From NCBI RefSeq assembly GCF_016909495.1, contig NZ_JAFBFW010000002.1, positions 434,001-498,000 of the forward strand: 64,000 nucleotides of DNA, read 5' to 3'. Shown one piece after another: positions 1 through 7,662 of this stretch (within the stretch, counting starts at the first letter, position 1; every line of letters starts with the position of its first letter). The notes beneath the pieces are model-generated. The model worked only from the letters and a program-made list of their open reading frames with translations, had not been told where the DNA came from and ran no database searches. This stretch comes from Pantoea coffeiphila (GTDB lineage: Bacteria > Pseudomonadota > Gammaproteobacteria > Enterobacterales > Enterobacteriaceae). Made by a program: the position numbers and the translations under genes.

Positions 1-4
1 TCGG

Positions 5-541
5 TTAAAGGGTACCGCAAACTTTCTCGGTCAGTTCCGCCGGGAACTGCATCGATAACATGATATGTTCCACCATGCTGCGCTTGCGGCCGGTATTAGT
101 GTTGGTGATTACCCAGTAAGGGGTACCCGGAATATGCTGAGGCTTGGTATGCGTACCATTCTGAGTCAGCGTCTGCTGGTTACCCGCGAAATAGACCCGC
201 GTGCGGCCATGCAGCGACTCGGTGGCATCGCCAAAGGCTTTGGCGTCCAGGGTGTATAAAGTCGATAAAATCAGCATAAACCTGTTCACCACTTTCTTCT
301 GCTCGGCATATTCGTCAGAAAGCAGCAGTTCACGCACGGCGCGAACCCGGTCCTGCGGGCGAGGTTCAGATTTCACGACAGCGGGCTCTTTAACCACCTG
401 GGCAACGGGTGCCGCTGGCGCAGTCTGCCCCGCAGTGAACTTCAGCATACGGCGTAAAATGTCCGATGCACTTTCCCCAATATGCTGAGTATGGCTGGCA
501 ATATAGCGGTATAGCTCTTCGTCGACTTCTATCGTTTTCAT
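5..541 (-). CDS. seqA: SeqA, negative modulator of replication initiation
   Basis: SeqA binds hemimethylated GATC sites, sequesters oriC after initiation and organises newly replicated DNA. The 178-residue product starts MKTIEVDEELYRYI and carries the N-terminal oligomerisation region (about residues 1-35), a variable Pro/Ala/Val-rich linker (about 38-60), and the C-terminal GATC-binding domain with conserved blocks such as VYFAGNQQTLTQ and TPYWVITNTNTGRKR. The length is close to the E. coli protein (181 residues). The stop codon lies only 4 bases from the left edge, so the gene is complete and pgm, its usual downstream partner, would be outside. It diverges from ybfF as in E. coli. A GATC pair sits about 55-65 bp upstream of the start. 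Confidence 0.97.
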   Translation of the reverse strand: MKTIEVDEELYRYIASHTQHIGESASDILRRMLKFTAGQTAPAAPVAQVVKEPAVVKSEPRPQDRVRAVRELLLSDEYAEQKKVVNRFMLILSTLYTLDAKAFGDATESLHGRTRVYFAGNQQTLTQNGTHTKPQHIPGTPYWVITNTNTGRKRSMVEHIMLSMQFPAELTEKVCGTL

Positions 542-592
542 CTTTATCCAGTACGGTTGTTGCTTCTATCAGAATCGAGCGCAAAAACAGAT

Positions 593-609
593 ACGATCTT
601 CAGGATCGT
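593..609. repeat. Inverted repeat with two GATC sites in the seqA/ybfF divergent region
   Basis: ACGATC, 5 bases, GATCGT: a perfect 6-bp inverted repeat with GATC at 595-598 and 604-607. The core CTTCAGGAT recurs at 635-643. Paired GATC sites are the type of target SeqA binds, so this could be an autoregulatory site. That is inference. Confidence 0.3.
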
Positions 610-803
610 CGGCTTTCTGGAACCCGTATCCTAACTTCAGGATTATAAAGTTAAATCCAGCCCGGGTGTAGCCTAAGCCCTCTTTGCCAGCAAAAGTCAG
701 AATTTGCCGTAAAAAGATCGTTGGCAGCGCCTGTGCTACCCCCGGCAGAAAATGTAAAATCCATGATACCCTAAGCCTTCGTTCCAACTGTAAGAACTTT
801 GCT

Positions 804-1568
804 ATGAATTTGAATGTCCGCCTGCAATCTGAACAATCTGCAACAGACGATCTGCCTCTGGTATTGATCCACGGGCTTTTTGGCAGCCTTGATAACCTGG
901 GTATCCTTGCTCGTGACCTCATTCAGTACCGTCGACTGATTCAGATTGATGTGCGCAATCATGGTCTGTCGCCACGCTCGAACGAAATGAGCTACGCGCT
1001 GATGGCGCAGGATGTGCTGGAAACACTAGACGGACTGGGCATTGAGCGTTTCGGCGTTATCGGCCATTCAATGGGCGGCAAAATCGCCATGATGTTAACC
1101 GCACTGGCACCGGACCGCGTGGCAGGACTGGTGGTAATTGATATGGCACCGGTCGCCTACCCCACCCGCCATCATGATGATATCTTCGCCGCGCTCCAGG
1201 CAGTTACCCATGCTGGTATCACCTCGCGTAGTCAGGCCGCAGCGCTCATGCGCCAGACACTGGCGGAAGAGGGCGTGATCCAGTTTCTGTTAAAATCTTT
1301 CCACGAAGGTGAATGGCGTTTTAATGTCCCGGTGCTGTACCAATGCTACGACCAGATTATTGGCTGGCAGCCAGTGCCTGCCTGGCCGCATCCTGCACTG
1401 TTCATTCGCGGTGAGCGTTCACCCTATCTGGCCGATGAATATCGTGACGCACTGCTGGCACAGTTTCCTCAGGCACGGGCGCATGTTGTGGCCGGGGCCG
1501 GGCACTGGGTTCACGCTGAAAAACCTGATGCAGTTTTACGCGCAATTCGTCGATTTTTTGTGCTGTAA
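804..1568 (+). CDS. ybfF: YbfF, alpha/beta-hydrolase esterase
   Basis: A 254-residue cytoplasmic alpha/beta-hydrolase close to E. coli YbfF, an esterase active on short-chain acyl (including acyl-CoA type) substrates in vitro. Visible features are the oxyanion region HGLFGS (about 23-28), the nucleophile elbow GHSMGG with Ser89, and the C-terminal block GAGHWVHAEKP holding the catalytic His. I chose the ATG at 804 (MNLNVRLQ) over the longer open frame from 684 because it matches the E. coli N-terminus. It diverges from seqA. The physiological substrate is unknown. Confidence 0.95.
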   Translation: MNLNVRLQSEQSATDDLPLVLIHGLFGSLDNLGILARDLIQYRRLIQIDVRNHGLSPRSNEMSYALMAQDVLETLDGLGIERFGVIGHSMGGKIAMMLTALAPDRVAGLVVIDMAPVAYPTRHHDDIFAALQAVTHAGITSRSQAAALMRQTLAEEGVIQFLLKSFHEGEWRFNVPVLYQCYDQIIGWQPVPAWPHPALFIRGERSPYLADEYRDALLAQFPQARAHVVAGAGHWVHAEKPDAVLRAIRRFFVL

Positions 1569-1598
1569 AAACAATTATTTCCCTATGTTGTTAAAACA

Positions 1599-1628
1599 TT
1601 GTCGTCATCACTTTCACTGGGGTATGAT
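1599..1628 (+). promoter_or_regulatory. Candidate sigma-70 promoter for ybfE
   Basis: TTGTCG at 1599-1604 and TATGAT at 1623-1628 are separated by 18 bases, about 85 bp before the ybfE start. I found no canonical LexA box (CTG-N10-CAG) here, although E. coli ybfE is LexA-regulated. Confidence 0.4.
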
Positions 1629-1714
1629 GCGCGCTGACATTTTTCCGCTGGTGATTTTTACGGCGGATAACGGCCTGACACATCAGAAATCCAGCCTTTC
1701 AGTATCACTAATCT

Positions 1715-1996
1715 ATGGCAAAAGAGAACACGGACCGCACAACGATCGATCTGTTCGCAGATGAACGTCGCCCGGGACGACCGAAAACTAATCCGCTGAC
1801 GCGTGATGAGCAGCTGCGCATCAATAAACGTAATCAGCTTAAACGCGATAAAGTTCGCGGGCTTAAGCGTGTCGAGCTGAAAATGAACAGTGAAGCCGTT
1901 GATGCACTTAACCAGCTGGCCGAAGCGCGCAATATGAGCCGCAGTGAACTGATTGAAGAGATGTTGCTAAACCAGTTGAAACACCTTCAGTCCTGA
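1715..1996 (+). CDS. ybfE: YbfE, small ribbon-helix-helix-like protein
   Basis: A 93-residue basic protein like E. coli YbfE, a LexA-regulated protein of unknown function. The N-terminus holds an RRPGRPKTNPLTRDEQ segment (AT-hook-like RPGRPK). The C-terminal half (about 50-90, VELKMNSEAVDALNQLAE then MSRSELIEEML) looks like a ribbon-helix-helix fold, suggesting DNA binding. It sits between ybfF and fldA as in E. coli. The family assignment is firm; the regulatory role is inference. Confidence 0.92.
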   Translation: MAKENTDRTTIDLFADERRPGRPKTNPLTRDEQLRINKRNQLKRDKVRGLKRVELKMNSEAVDALNQLAEARNMSRSELIEEMLLNQLKHLQS

Positions 1997-2141
1997 ATAC
2001 ACCGCGTGCGCTCAACGCACAAAGCGACAAATGCCGCAGGATTACTCATTTATCCATTGACGGCGGTCTGCTATTATTACGGCTATCTGCAAAAATTTTG
2101 GCAGCCACCATATCATTAAGATTCAAGAGGTTATTAAACTC

Positions 2142-2672
2142 ATGGCACTCGTAGGCATTTTCTTTGGCAGCGATACAGGCAATACGGAAAACATTGCAAA
2201 GATGATCCAGAAACAGCTGGGTAAAGACGTTGCAGAAGTTCGTGATATTGCCAAAAGCAGCAAAGAAGACCTTGAAGCCTTCGACATTCTGCTGCTGGGC
2301 ATTCCCACCTGGTATTACGGTGAAGCCCAGTGTGACTGGGATGACTTTTTCCCTACGCTGGAAGAGATCGACTTCAACGGTAAGCTGGTAGCCCTGTTCG
2401 GCTGTGGCGATCAGGAAGACTACTCAGAATACTTCTGCGATGCGATGGGCACTATCCGCGACATCATTGAACCAAACGGTGCGATCCTGGTGGGCCAGTG
2501 GCCGACCGAAGGCTACAGTTTCGAAGCTTCTAAAGGCCTGGCGGATGACAACCACTTCCTGGGTCTGGCGATTGACGAAGATCGTCAGCCAGAACTGACC
2601 AACGAACGCGTTGACAAGTGGGTTAAGCAAATTTTTGATGAACTTCAGCTGAAAGAAATCATCGAAGCCTAA
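2142..2672 (+). CDS. fldA: Flavodoxin 1
   Basis: FMN-containing electron carrier of the cytoplasm that donates low-potential electrons to radical-SAM enzymes and to reductive steps such as IspG/IspH, BioB and MetH reactivation. The 176-residue length equals E. coli FldA. The FMN phosphate loop SDTGNTEN lies near residues 10-17, and the flavin-stacking segments PTWYYGE (about 56-62) and FGCGDQEDYSEYF (about 88-100) are intact. The clients miaB and lipA also lie in this window. It is followed by a strong hairpin, then fur, as in E. coli. Confidence 0.98.
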   Translation: MALVGIFFGSDTGNTENIAKMIQKQLGKDVAEVRDIAKSSKEDLEAFDILLLGIPTWYYGEAQCDWDDFFPTLEEIDFNGKLVALFGCGDQEDYSEYFCDAMGTIRDIIEPNGAILVGQWPTEGYSFEASKGLADDNHFLGLAIDEDRQPELTNERVDKWVKQIFDELQLKEIIEA

Positions 2673-2679
2673 GCCAAAC

Positions 2680-2721
2680 GGCCTGATGTGAGAGACATCT
2701 CACATCAGGCCAGTGATTTTT
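2680..2721 (+). terminator. Rho-independent terminator of fldA
   Basis: A perfect 14-bp stem (2680-2693 with 2698-2711, starting GGCCTGATGTG) closes a GACA loop and is followed by ATTTTT, 8 bp after the fldA stop. Confidence 0.85.
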
Positions 2722-2745
2722 CCTATAGAAGTAATAGATACGTAT

Positions 2746-2775
2746 TTGTAACTTCCACCTGTAAAAATGTACAAT
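2746..2775 (+). promoter_or_regulatory. Candidate promoter upstream of fur
   Basis: TTGTAA at 2746-2751, 18 bases, then TACAAT at 2770-2775. If used, it would give fur an untranslated leader of about 285 nt. The rest of the 395-bp fldA-fur gap holds the fldA hairpin and a short leader frame at 2966. I saw no clear Fur box. Confidence 0.3.
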
Positions 2776-2965
2776 AACCCTATCGGTTACCCGCTTTCTC
2801 ATCCTTCAGCCTCTCTAAACGATCTTTTTGCGATCGCCGTGCGGCGGGGTGAGATAGAGCGAAATGTTAACTTTATAAGATTTGGACGCAGGCCTCACTG
2901 GACGTAATGACATTAATCCTTACATCCAATAGTGGTATCAGGCATTCCTTGTTGTTTTCATTTCG

Positions 2966-3040
2966 ATGTATGAGTTCTATACTGTGACGCATCCAACTCT
3001 AGCGTCAACCGATGTTCAGGGCTTTTCAGCCACTAAGTGA
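2966..3040 (+). CDS. Possible uof-like leader peptide upstream of fur
   Basis: A 24-codon frame (MYEFYTVTHPTL...) that ends 27 bases before the fur start. In E. coli a short upstream frame, uof, is translationally coupled to fur and is the site at which RyhB sRNA lowers Fur synthesis. Position and size fit that role, but I see no good ribosome-binding site before this ATG, the distance to fur is longer than ideal for coupling, and I cannot confirm sequence similarity to uof. Confidence 0.3.
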   Translation: MYEFYTVTHPTLASTDVQGFSATK

Positions 3041-3067
3041 CTAGCAAAGTAACAGGACAATATCCGC

Positions 3068-3511
3068 ATGACTGACAACAATACCGCATTAAAGAAGGCC
3101 GGCCTGAAAGTCACGCTTCCACGACTGAAAATTCTGGAAGTGCTTCAGGAACCAGAAGGCCATCACGTCAGTGCGGAAGACTTGTATAAGCGCCTGATTG
3201 ATATGGGCGAAGAAATCGGTTTAGCCACGGTCTACCGCGTGCTCAACCAGTTTGATGACGCAGGGATCGTTACCCGTCATAACTTTGAAGGCGGTAAATC
3301 CGTTTTCGAACTGACTCAGCAGCACCACCACGATCATCTGATCTGCCTGGACTGCGGTAAAGTTATTGAATTCCGCGACGAGTATATCGAAGCACGTCAG
3401 CGTGAAATCGCGACTCGCCACGGAATCAAGCTGAGCAATCACAGCCTGTATCTCTATGGCCATTGCTCTAAGGGCGACTGCCGCGAAGACGATACGCTGC
3501 ACGACGAGTAA
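3068..3511 (+). CDS. fur: Fur, ferric uptake regulator
   Basis: Iron-responsive repressor: Fe(II)-loaded dimers block siderophore and iron-import genes. The 147-residue product has the N-terminal winged helix (about 10-80, including LATVYRVLNQFDDAGI) and the metal-binding dimerisation region with the HHHDH run (about 87-91) and the structural zinc pair CLDCGK (about 93-98). The C-terminal CSKGDCREDD holds further cysteines. An AACAGGA Shine-Dalgarno precedes the ATG. It is closed by a terminator shared with the convergent mtr. Confidence 0.98.
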   Translation: MTDNNTALKKAGLKVTLPRLKILEVLQEPEGHHVSAEDLYKRLIDMGEEIGLATVYRVLNQFDDAGIVTRHNFEGGKSVFELTQQHHHDHLICLDCGKVIEFRDEYIEARQREIATRHGIKLSNHSLYLYGHCSKGDCREDDTLHDE

Positions 3512-3531
3512 TCCGTTCTGAAATCAGTATG

Positions 3532-3561
3532 AAACCGGTGGCTATCCACCGGTTTTTTTTT
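3532..3561. terminator. Bidirectional terminator between fur and mtr
   Basis: AAACCGGTGG, CTAT loop, CCACCGGTTT with a run of T on the + side and A on the other. It can serve both convergent genes. Confidence 0.88.
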
Positions 3562-3566
3562 GCGCG

Positions 3567-4814
3567 TTATCCGGCATAGACCGGCAGGACGTTCCAGTAC
3601 GAAAGTATGGAAACCAGCGCATTCACCGCGCCGAAGATCAGTACCAGAACGATCGGTGCCGTCCCTCCTCTCACCTGCCAGGCCGCGTTGGTGAAATGTT
3701 GTCGAGCCTTTCGCGCCAGCATTGCAGGAGTGATCACCGCCCACAGCGTAGCCGCCAGCCCGGCATAACCAATCGCCACAAGAAAGCCGTTTGGCCAGAT
3801 CATCGCCGCCGTCAGCGGCAGAATAAAGGTGACCACCGTCGTTTTTAACCGACCGAAGGCTGAACGATCAAACTTAAAAAGATCGGCAAGATAGTCGAAG
3901 AAACCCAGACTGACGCCAAGGAATGAACAGGCGACGGCAAAGTTCGAGAAAATATCCAGCAGCAGATTCAGATAGGGGCTGTGCAGCACACCCGACAGTG
4001 CGGCGACCAGCACGTCGATATTTCCGCCCTGCGCTGCAATCGCTTTGAATTCATGGCGCGGAATATTGCCCATCGTGCCAATAATCCAGATAAAGTAGAT
4101 GACCAGTGCCAGCAGTGTACCAAATACCAGACAGCGACAAACCCGGCTGCCGTTCTTCTGATAGTAGCTGACCAGCCCGGCGATATTCCCGTGATAGCCA
4201 AATGACGCAAGGCAGAACGGGATAACCATCCACAGATAGCGCAGGTAGTGGCTTTCCTCCCCATGGCTGTCCAGCAGTTTCACCGGTTCGATGTGCCACA
4301 GCAGTCCGCCAAAAATAATCAAAAACGTAATCACTTTCGCGCCGAGAAAAATCAGCGTCATACGACTGACCATTGCCGTACCCAGCCAGATAAACAGCGC
4401 TACCAGTAGCGTAAAAGCGAACCCAGCGCTGCGGGCAGAAACCGGCAGCGATAGCTGGCTCAGCGTGTGCTGAATAATCGCTCCGCTGGCGGAGATATAG
4501 GCATAGGTCAGTATCCCCAGAACAAAGGCGACGGACAGACCGTTAATCAGATTCCAGCCCCGTCCCAACAGATCGCGAGTGATCGTGTCGAAGCTTGAAC
4601 CGGCCGGATAATGCAGGCTGGCCTCCAAAAACAGCAACCCGGAAAGCAGCATGCAGAACCAGGTGATAATCAGTAATGCTGACGACCAGAGAAACCATGC
4701 ACCGGACATCACCACCGGTAACGAGAACATCCCGGCACCGATAATCGTGCCGCTAATAATTAGCGTTCCCCAGAGAGTAGAAGGCAGGCGGGCGGTGGAA
4801 ACCGGTAAATCCAT
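3567..4814 (-). CDS. mtr: Mtr-type tryptophan permease
   Basis: A 415-residue inner-membrane aromatic amino acid:H+ symporter of the HAAAP family (Mtr/TnaB/TyrP). It resembles E. coli Mtr (414 residues) along its length: [23 protein letters not shown] near the N-terminus (about 18-40), [13 protein letters not shown] (about 72-84), [21 protein letters not shown], and a C-terminus ending LPVYAG. About 11 hydrophobic segments are visible. AAGGATTAG precedes the ATG. In E. coli mtr lies far from fur, so its position here is an inserted block. A TrpR-operator half-site overlaps its predicted -35. TnaB is the main alternative assignment. Confidence 0.88.
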   Translation of the reverse strand: MDLPVSTARLPSTLWGTLIISGTIIGAGMFSLPVVMSGAWFLWSSALLIITWFCMLLSGLLFLEASLHYPAGSSFDTITRDLLGRGWNLINGLSVAFVLGILTYAYISASGAIIQHTLSQLSLPVSARSAGFAFTLLVALFIWLGTAMVSRMTLIFLGAKVITFLIIFGGLLWHIEPVKLLDSHGEESHYLRYLWMVIPFCLASFGYHGNIAGLVSYYQKNGSRVCRCLVFGTLLALVIYFIWIIGTMGNIPRHEFKAIAAQGGNIDVLVAALSGVLHSPYLNLLLDIFSNFAVACSFLGVSLGFFDYLADLFKFDRSAFGRLKTTVVTFILPLTAAMIWPNGFLVAIGYAGLAATLWAVITPAMLARKARQHFTNAAWQVRGGTAPIVLVLIFGAVNALVSILSYWNVLPVYAG

Positions 4815-4892
4815 GACTAATCCTTAGCAAAAAACGGAAACTCACCGCCATCCCCGGAATTATTCACTGGATGCACGGCATTAACGCCGCAC

Positions 4893-4925
4893 ATTCTACA
4901 CCAGACCGCACCCGCGAACTAGTAC
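4893..4925 (-). promoter_or_regulatory. Candidate mtr promoter with TrpR half-operator
   Basis: On the - strand, TAGTTC (4916-4921) and TAGAAT (4893-4898) are 17 bases apart, about 80 bp before mtr. GTACTAGTT (rc of 4917-4925) overlaps the -35 and equals one half of the palindromic TrpR operator. The other half is not recognisable. TrpR and TyrR control of mtr is known in E. coli; use here is inferred. Confidence 0.4.
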
Positions 4926-4930
4926 GATAA

Positions 4931-5320
4931 TCAGTTTGTTACCATGGTTTCCTGCAGATAACGCCAGCTCGGCGGCTGGGTGGCACAGTCGATGACCGCC
5001 AGCGAAATACGATGCGAATGATTATTCTGCTGCTGTTGCAGCTCGTGATACTGGATGACCACCTCATCCCCCCGCTGCGAAATGACATTGAACTGCTCAA
5101 TGCTTATCATCATCCCCTGACGCGCGCCGGTTAAGCGGTTGAATAAGTCTCCTACGTCTGCCAGCGCCAGGCTTTTACCGGTCGGGGTGACCATCACAAA
5201 ATCGTCGGCAAAATGCGTGAGCAGCTCAGCAGTCTTGCTGCCGTCGCCGTGAAAGACAGCCTCAATCAGCTGATGCAGAACAATGACGCTCTGTGATGCC
5301 TTGTTAGTAAGATCGATCAT
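4931..5320 (-). CDS. NTF2-like (SnoaL/DUF4440-type) small protein
   Basis: A 129-residue protein with the look of the NTF2-like superfamily: an N-terminal helix pair (LHQLIEAVFHGDGSKTAELL), then FADDFVMVTPTGKSLALADV, then alternating strands ending in PSWRYLQETMV. Such folds serve as small enzymes or ligand-binding pockets. Its start overlaps the stop of the upstream efflux-pump gene by 4 bases (ATGA type), so the two are almost certainly translated together. AAGGAAATCC before the ATG is the ribosome-binding site. No catalytic residues can be assigned. A role with the pump, such as binding or modifying its substrate, is a guess. Confidence 0.7.
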   Translation of the reverse strand: MIDLTNKASQSVIVLHQLIEAVFHGDGSKTAELLTHFADDFVMVTPTGKSLALADVGDLFNRLTGARQGMMISIEQFNVISQRGDEVVIQYHELQQQQNNHSHRISLAVIDCATQPPSWRYLQETMVTN

Positions 5321-6666
5321 TGGATTTCCTTATGAAAACGTCGTTGATAAATTAGCCACAGCGGTAGTAAACCGCTCACGGCTGCAATAATAAATGCCAG
5401 ATGCCACGCCAGTTCACCAGGAAAATAACGGCTTAGCACCGCCAGCAGCAGCGTAAACAACGCGGTGCCGAGGCTGAACGTCAGTTGCCGGTTAATATTC
5501 CACAGCGTACTTCCCCCGCTCATTTGCTGCTCGTTCAGTTCAATTAACGCCGTGGTCTGCGCGCAGTTTGCAGCAATCCCGCCGCCAATCCCCATCAGCA
5601 GATAGGCCGCACACAGGATCCCACTACTACTTGTATCACTGACTAAGGACAGCAGCGCAATGCCGCCGCTATGCAGCAACATGCCGCAGATGAATAAGCG
5701 GGGTGCGCCTGCGCGATAATAAATCCGCCCGGCCACCAGCATCGCCGCCAGCGCGCCGACGCCGTAAAGCAGCATAAAGCTACCGGTATGCCCGGCACTG
5801 AAATGCAAAACCTGCTGCAGGTAGAAAATGTTAAGCAGATTAACCCCGGTAAACACGCCCGGAACGGCATAGTAAACGGCAATGGACAGATTCAACTGAG
5901 GATTGCGCAGCAGGCTGAGATCGAGAATGGCCGTCGACTGGCGGCGGTAGTGCCGTAGATAGCCACACCCCAGCAGTAAAGAAACGCCCAGCCATAATGC
6001 AGCCTGCAGTACAGCGTGCTGCTCGCTAAACAGCGACAGGCTTCTCAACAGCGTACCCAAAGTGCCGCAGACCAGAATGATTCCGGTGATATCTGCACGT
6101 GTGCGATCCATTGCCTGTGGGCGAATCCATATCGCTGCCAGCAGCGCCGCAAGCAGGCTGAAAGGAATATTGCTATAGAAGATCCAGCGCCAGGAAAGCA
6201 CATCCACCAACATGCCCCCCAGCAGAGGGGACAGCGCCGGGGCAATCAGCGCTACGCACATGATCAACGTCGAAATAGCGGCGCGCTGCCGCCCCTGAAA
6301 CAAATTAAAGGTTAGCGCCTGCCCTACCGGGATCAGCAACCCTCCACCCGCGCCCTGGATAAAGCGCCACGCAACCAGTGTGCTAAAGGAATCGGCCCGC
6401 GCGCAGCCCAGCGCAGCGATGCTGAAAATCAGCATTGAGGCAACGATGGTCTGCCGGGTGCCAAAACGTGAAGCCAGCCAGCCGCTCAACGGCACGATCA
6501 GCGTCAGCCCCAAAATATAACTATTAGCCACCCAACTGATGGATTCCGTCGCCACGGACATCTGCGCTGCAATCGACGGCAGCGCAATGGCTGACATAAA
6601 AATATTAATACAATCAATGAAAAAGCCGAGCAGAAAGATCGCTGCAACCCGATAACCATAGTGCAT
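5317..6666 (-). CDS. DHA2-type MFS efflux transporter
   Basis: A 449-residue major-facilitator protein of the drug:H+ antiporter DHA2 (14-TM) type. Recognisable elements are the motif A-like loop GWLASRFGTRQT after TM2, WRFIQGAGGGLLIPVGQAL (motif B region) and PALSPLLGGMLVDVLSWRWIF (antiporter motif C followed by the W-RWIF signature). I prefer the ATG at 6666 because GGAGG lies 7 bases before it, while the ATG at 6672 abuts the Shine-Dalgarno. It overlaps the downstream NTF2-like gene and diverges from a LysR regulator that probably controls it. The substrate is unknown. Confidence 0.85.
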   Translation of the reverse strand: MHYGYRVAAIFLLGFFIDCINIFMSAIALPSIAAQMSVATESISWVANSYILGLTLIVPLSGWLASRFGTRQTIVASMLIFSIAALGCARADSFSTLVAWRFIQGAGGGLLIPVGQALTFNLFQGRQRAAISTLIMCVALIAPALSPLLGGMLVDVLSWRWIFYSNIPFSLLAALLAAIWIRPQAMDRTRADITGIILVCGTLGTLLRSLSLFSEQHAVLQAALWLGVSLLLGCGYLRHYRRQSTAILDLSLLRNPQLNLSIAVYYAVPGVFTGVNLLNIFYLQQVLHFSAGHTGSFMLLYGVGALAAMLVAGRIYYRAGAPRLFICGMLLHSGGIALLSLVSDTSSSGILCAAYLLMGIGGGIAANCAQTTALIELNEQQMSGGSTLWNINRQLTFSLGTALFTLLLAVLSRYFPGELAWHLAFIIAAVSGLLPLWLIYQRRFHKEIQ

Positions 6667-6724
6667 TGTCATACCTCCACGCGCAGCATAGCGATGGTTG
6701 ACCTGACAAATAAAGACGCATAAA

Positions 6725-6746
6725 TTTAAATGATTGTTTGATTAAA
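6725..6746. promoter_or_regulatory. Candidate LysR operator in the pump/regulator divergent region
   Basis: TTTAA and TTAAA form an inverted repeat with a 12-base spacer, containing a TGATT repeat. It lies between the divergent starts at 6666 and 6759, where LysR-type T-N11-A sites usually sit. Confidence 0.35.
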
Positions 6747-6758
6747 CTGAATAATCCG

Positions 6759-7655
6759 ATGCACGCCCATCTTGATAAGATCCACACCTTCTTTGCGATT
6801 GTCGACAGCGGCAGCTTTACCCGGGCCGCCAGTAATCTCGGCTTGAGCCGCGCGATGGTCAGCCTGCATATCAAAAGCCTGGAACAGCTGCTTGGCGTCA
6901 CACTGCTGGTACGCAATACCCGTAGCCTCGCCCTCACCGGCCACGGACAGCAGTTTTATCAGGATTTTAAGCTGATTTTCGCTGATATTGACCGGGCGGT
7001 CTCGCGAGTCGCCACAGAGCATCACTCCCTCTCCGGGGAACTGCGCATCACCTCCACGTGGGAGTATGGCCAGCAGTTCCTGATGCCGCTGGTCAGCGAA
7101 TTTTGCCAGCGCCACCCGTTGCTGAAACTGAACTACAGCGTGGGGGCTTCACTGGATGATTTGGTCACTAATAAACTGGATGTGGCGATACGGCTGGGGT
7201 CGCTGCGCGACTCGTCGCTAAAAAGCCGCAGGCTGGCAGACTATGCCATTTTACTGGTGGCTTCACCTTCTCTGGTCAAACGCTGTCGTCCGCAGGATCT
7301 GCAGGCGGTTTTTGCCATGCCGTGGATACACAACAGCAACCTGGCTCATCCCGGCCGCTGGACGTTTCGTGGAGCGGATAATCGTTTGTCCGAGCTGAAG
7401 TCCGATGCTGCTTATACTGCCAACTCCGCGCAAATCGTCCGCCAGATGGCACTGGGCGGAATGGGTGTCGCGGTGCTGCCAGAATGGCTGGTACGCGAAG
7501 ATATTGCCGCAGGCAGGCTACAGCATCTGTGTAAAGAGTGGCAGCTGCCGAATCAACCGGTCAGTGCCGTGTTTGCCGGACAGGGGGAAATGCAACGAAA
7601 AACCCGGCTGTTTATCGATTTTCTTTCGCAGAAATTACCGATGCAGCCGGGTTAG
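6759..7655 (+). CDS. LysR-family transcriptional regulator
   Basis: A 298-residue LysR-type regulator. The winged helix-turn-helix is at the N-terminus (about 3-62: LDKIHTFFAIVDSGSFTRAASNLGLSRAMVS, then LVRNTRSLALTGHGQQFYQ) and the effector-binding domain spans about 90-295. It looks like the PecT/DmlR/AaeR-type subgroup. I chose the ATG at 6759 (MHAHLDK); a TTG at 6738 would add 7 residues, and neither has a strong ribosome-binding site. It diverges from the MFS pump and NTF2-like genes, the likely targets. It ends 7 bp from the convergent chb stop with no hairpin between them. Confidence 0.85.
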   Translation: MHAHLDKIHTFFAIVDSGSFTRAASNLGLSRAMVSLHIKSLEQLLGVTLLVRNTRSLALTGHGQQFYQDFKLIFADIDRAVSRVATEHHSLSGELRITSTWEYGQQFLMPLVSEFCQRHPLLKLNYSVGASLDDLVTNKLDVAIRLGSLRDSSLKSRRLADYAILLVASPSLVKRCRPQDLQAVFAMPWIHNSNLAHPGRWTFRGADNRLSELKSDAAYTANSAQIVRQMALGGMGVAVLPEWLVREDIAAGRLQHLCKEWQLPNQPVSAVFAGQGEMQRKTRLFIDFLSQKLPMQPG

Positions 7656-7662
7656 ATCAGAC

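Noticed and set aside
1629..1714. LexA box expected before ybfE
   Set aside because: No CTG-N10-CAG palindrome could be found by eye.
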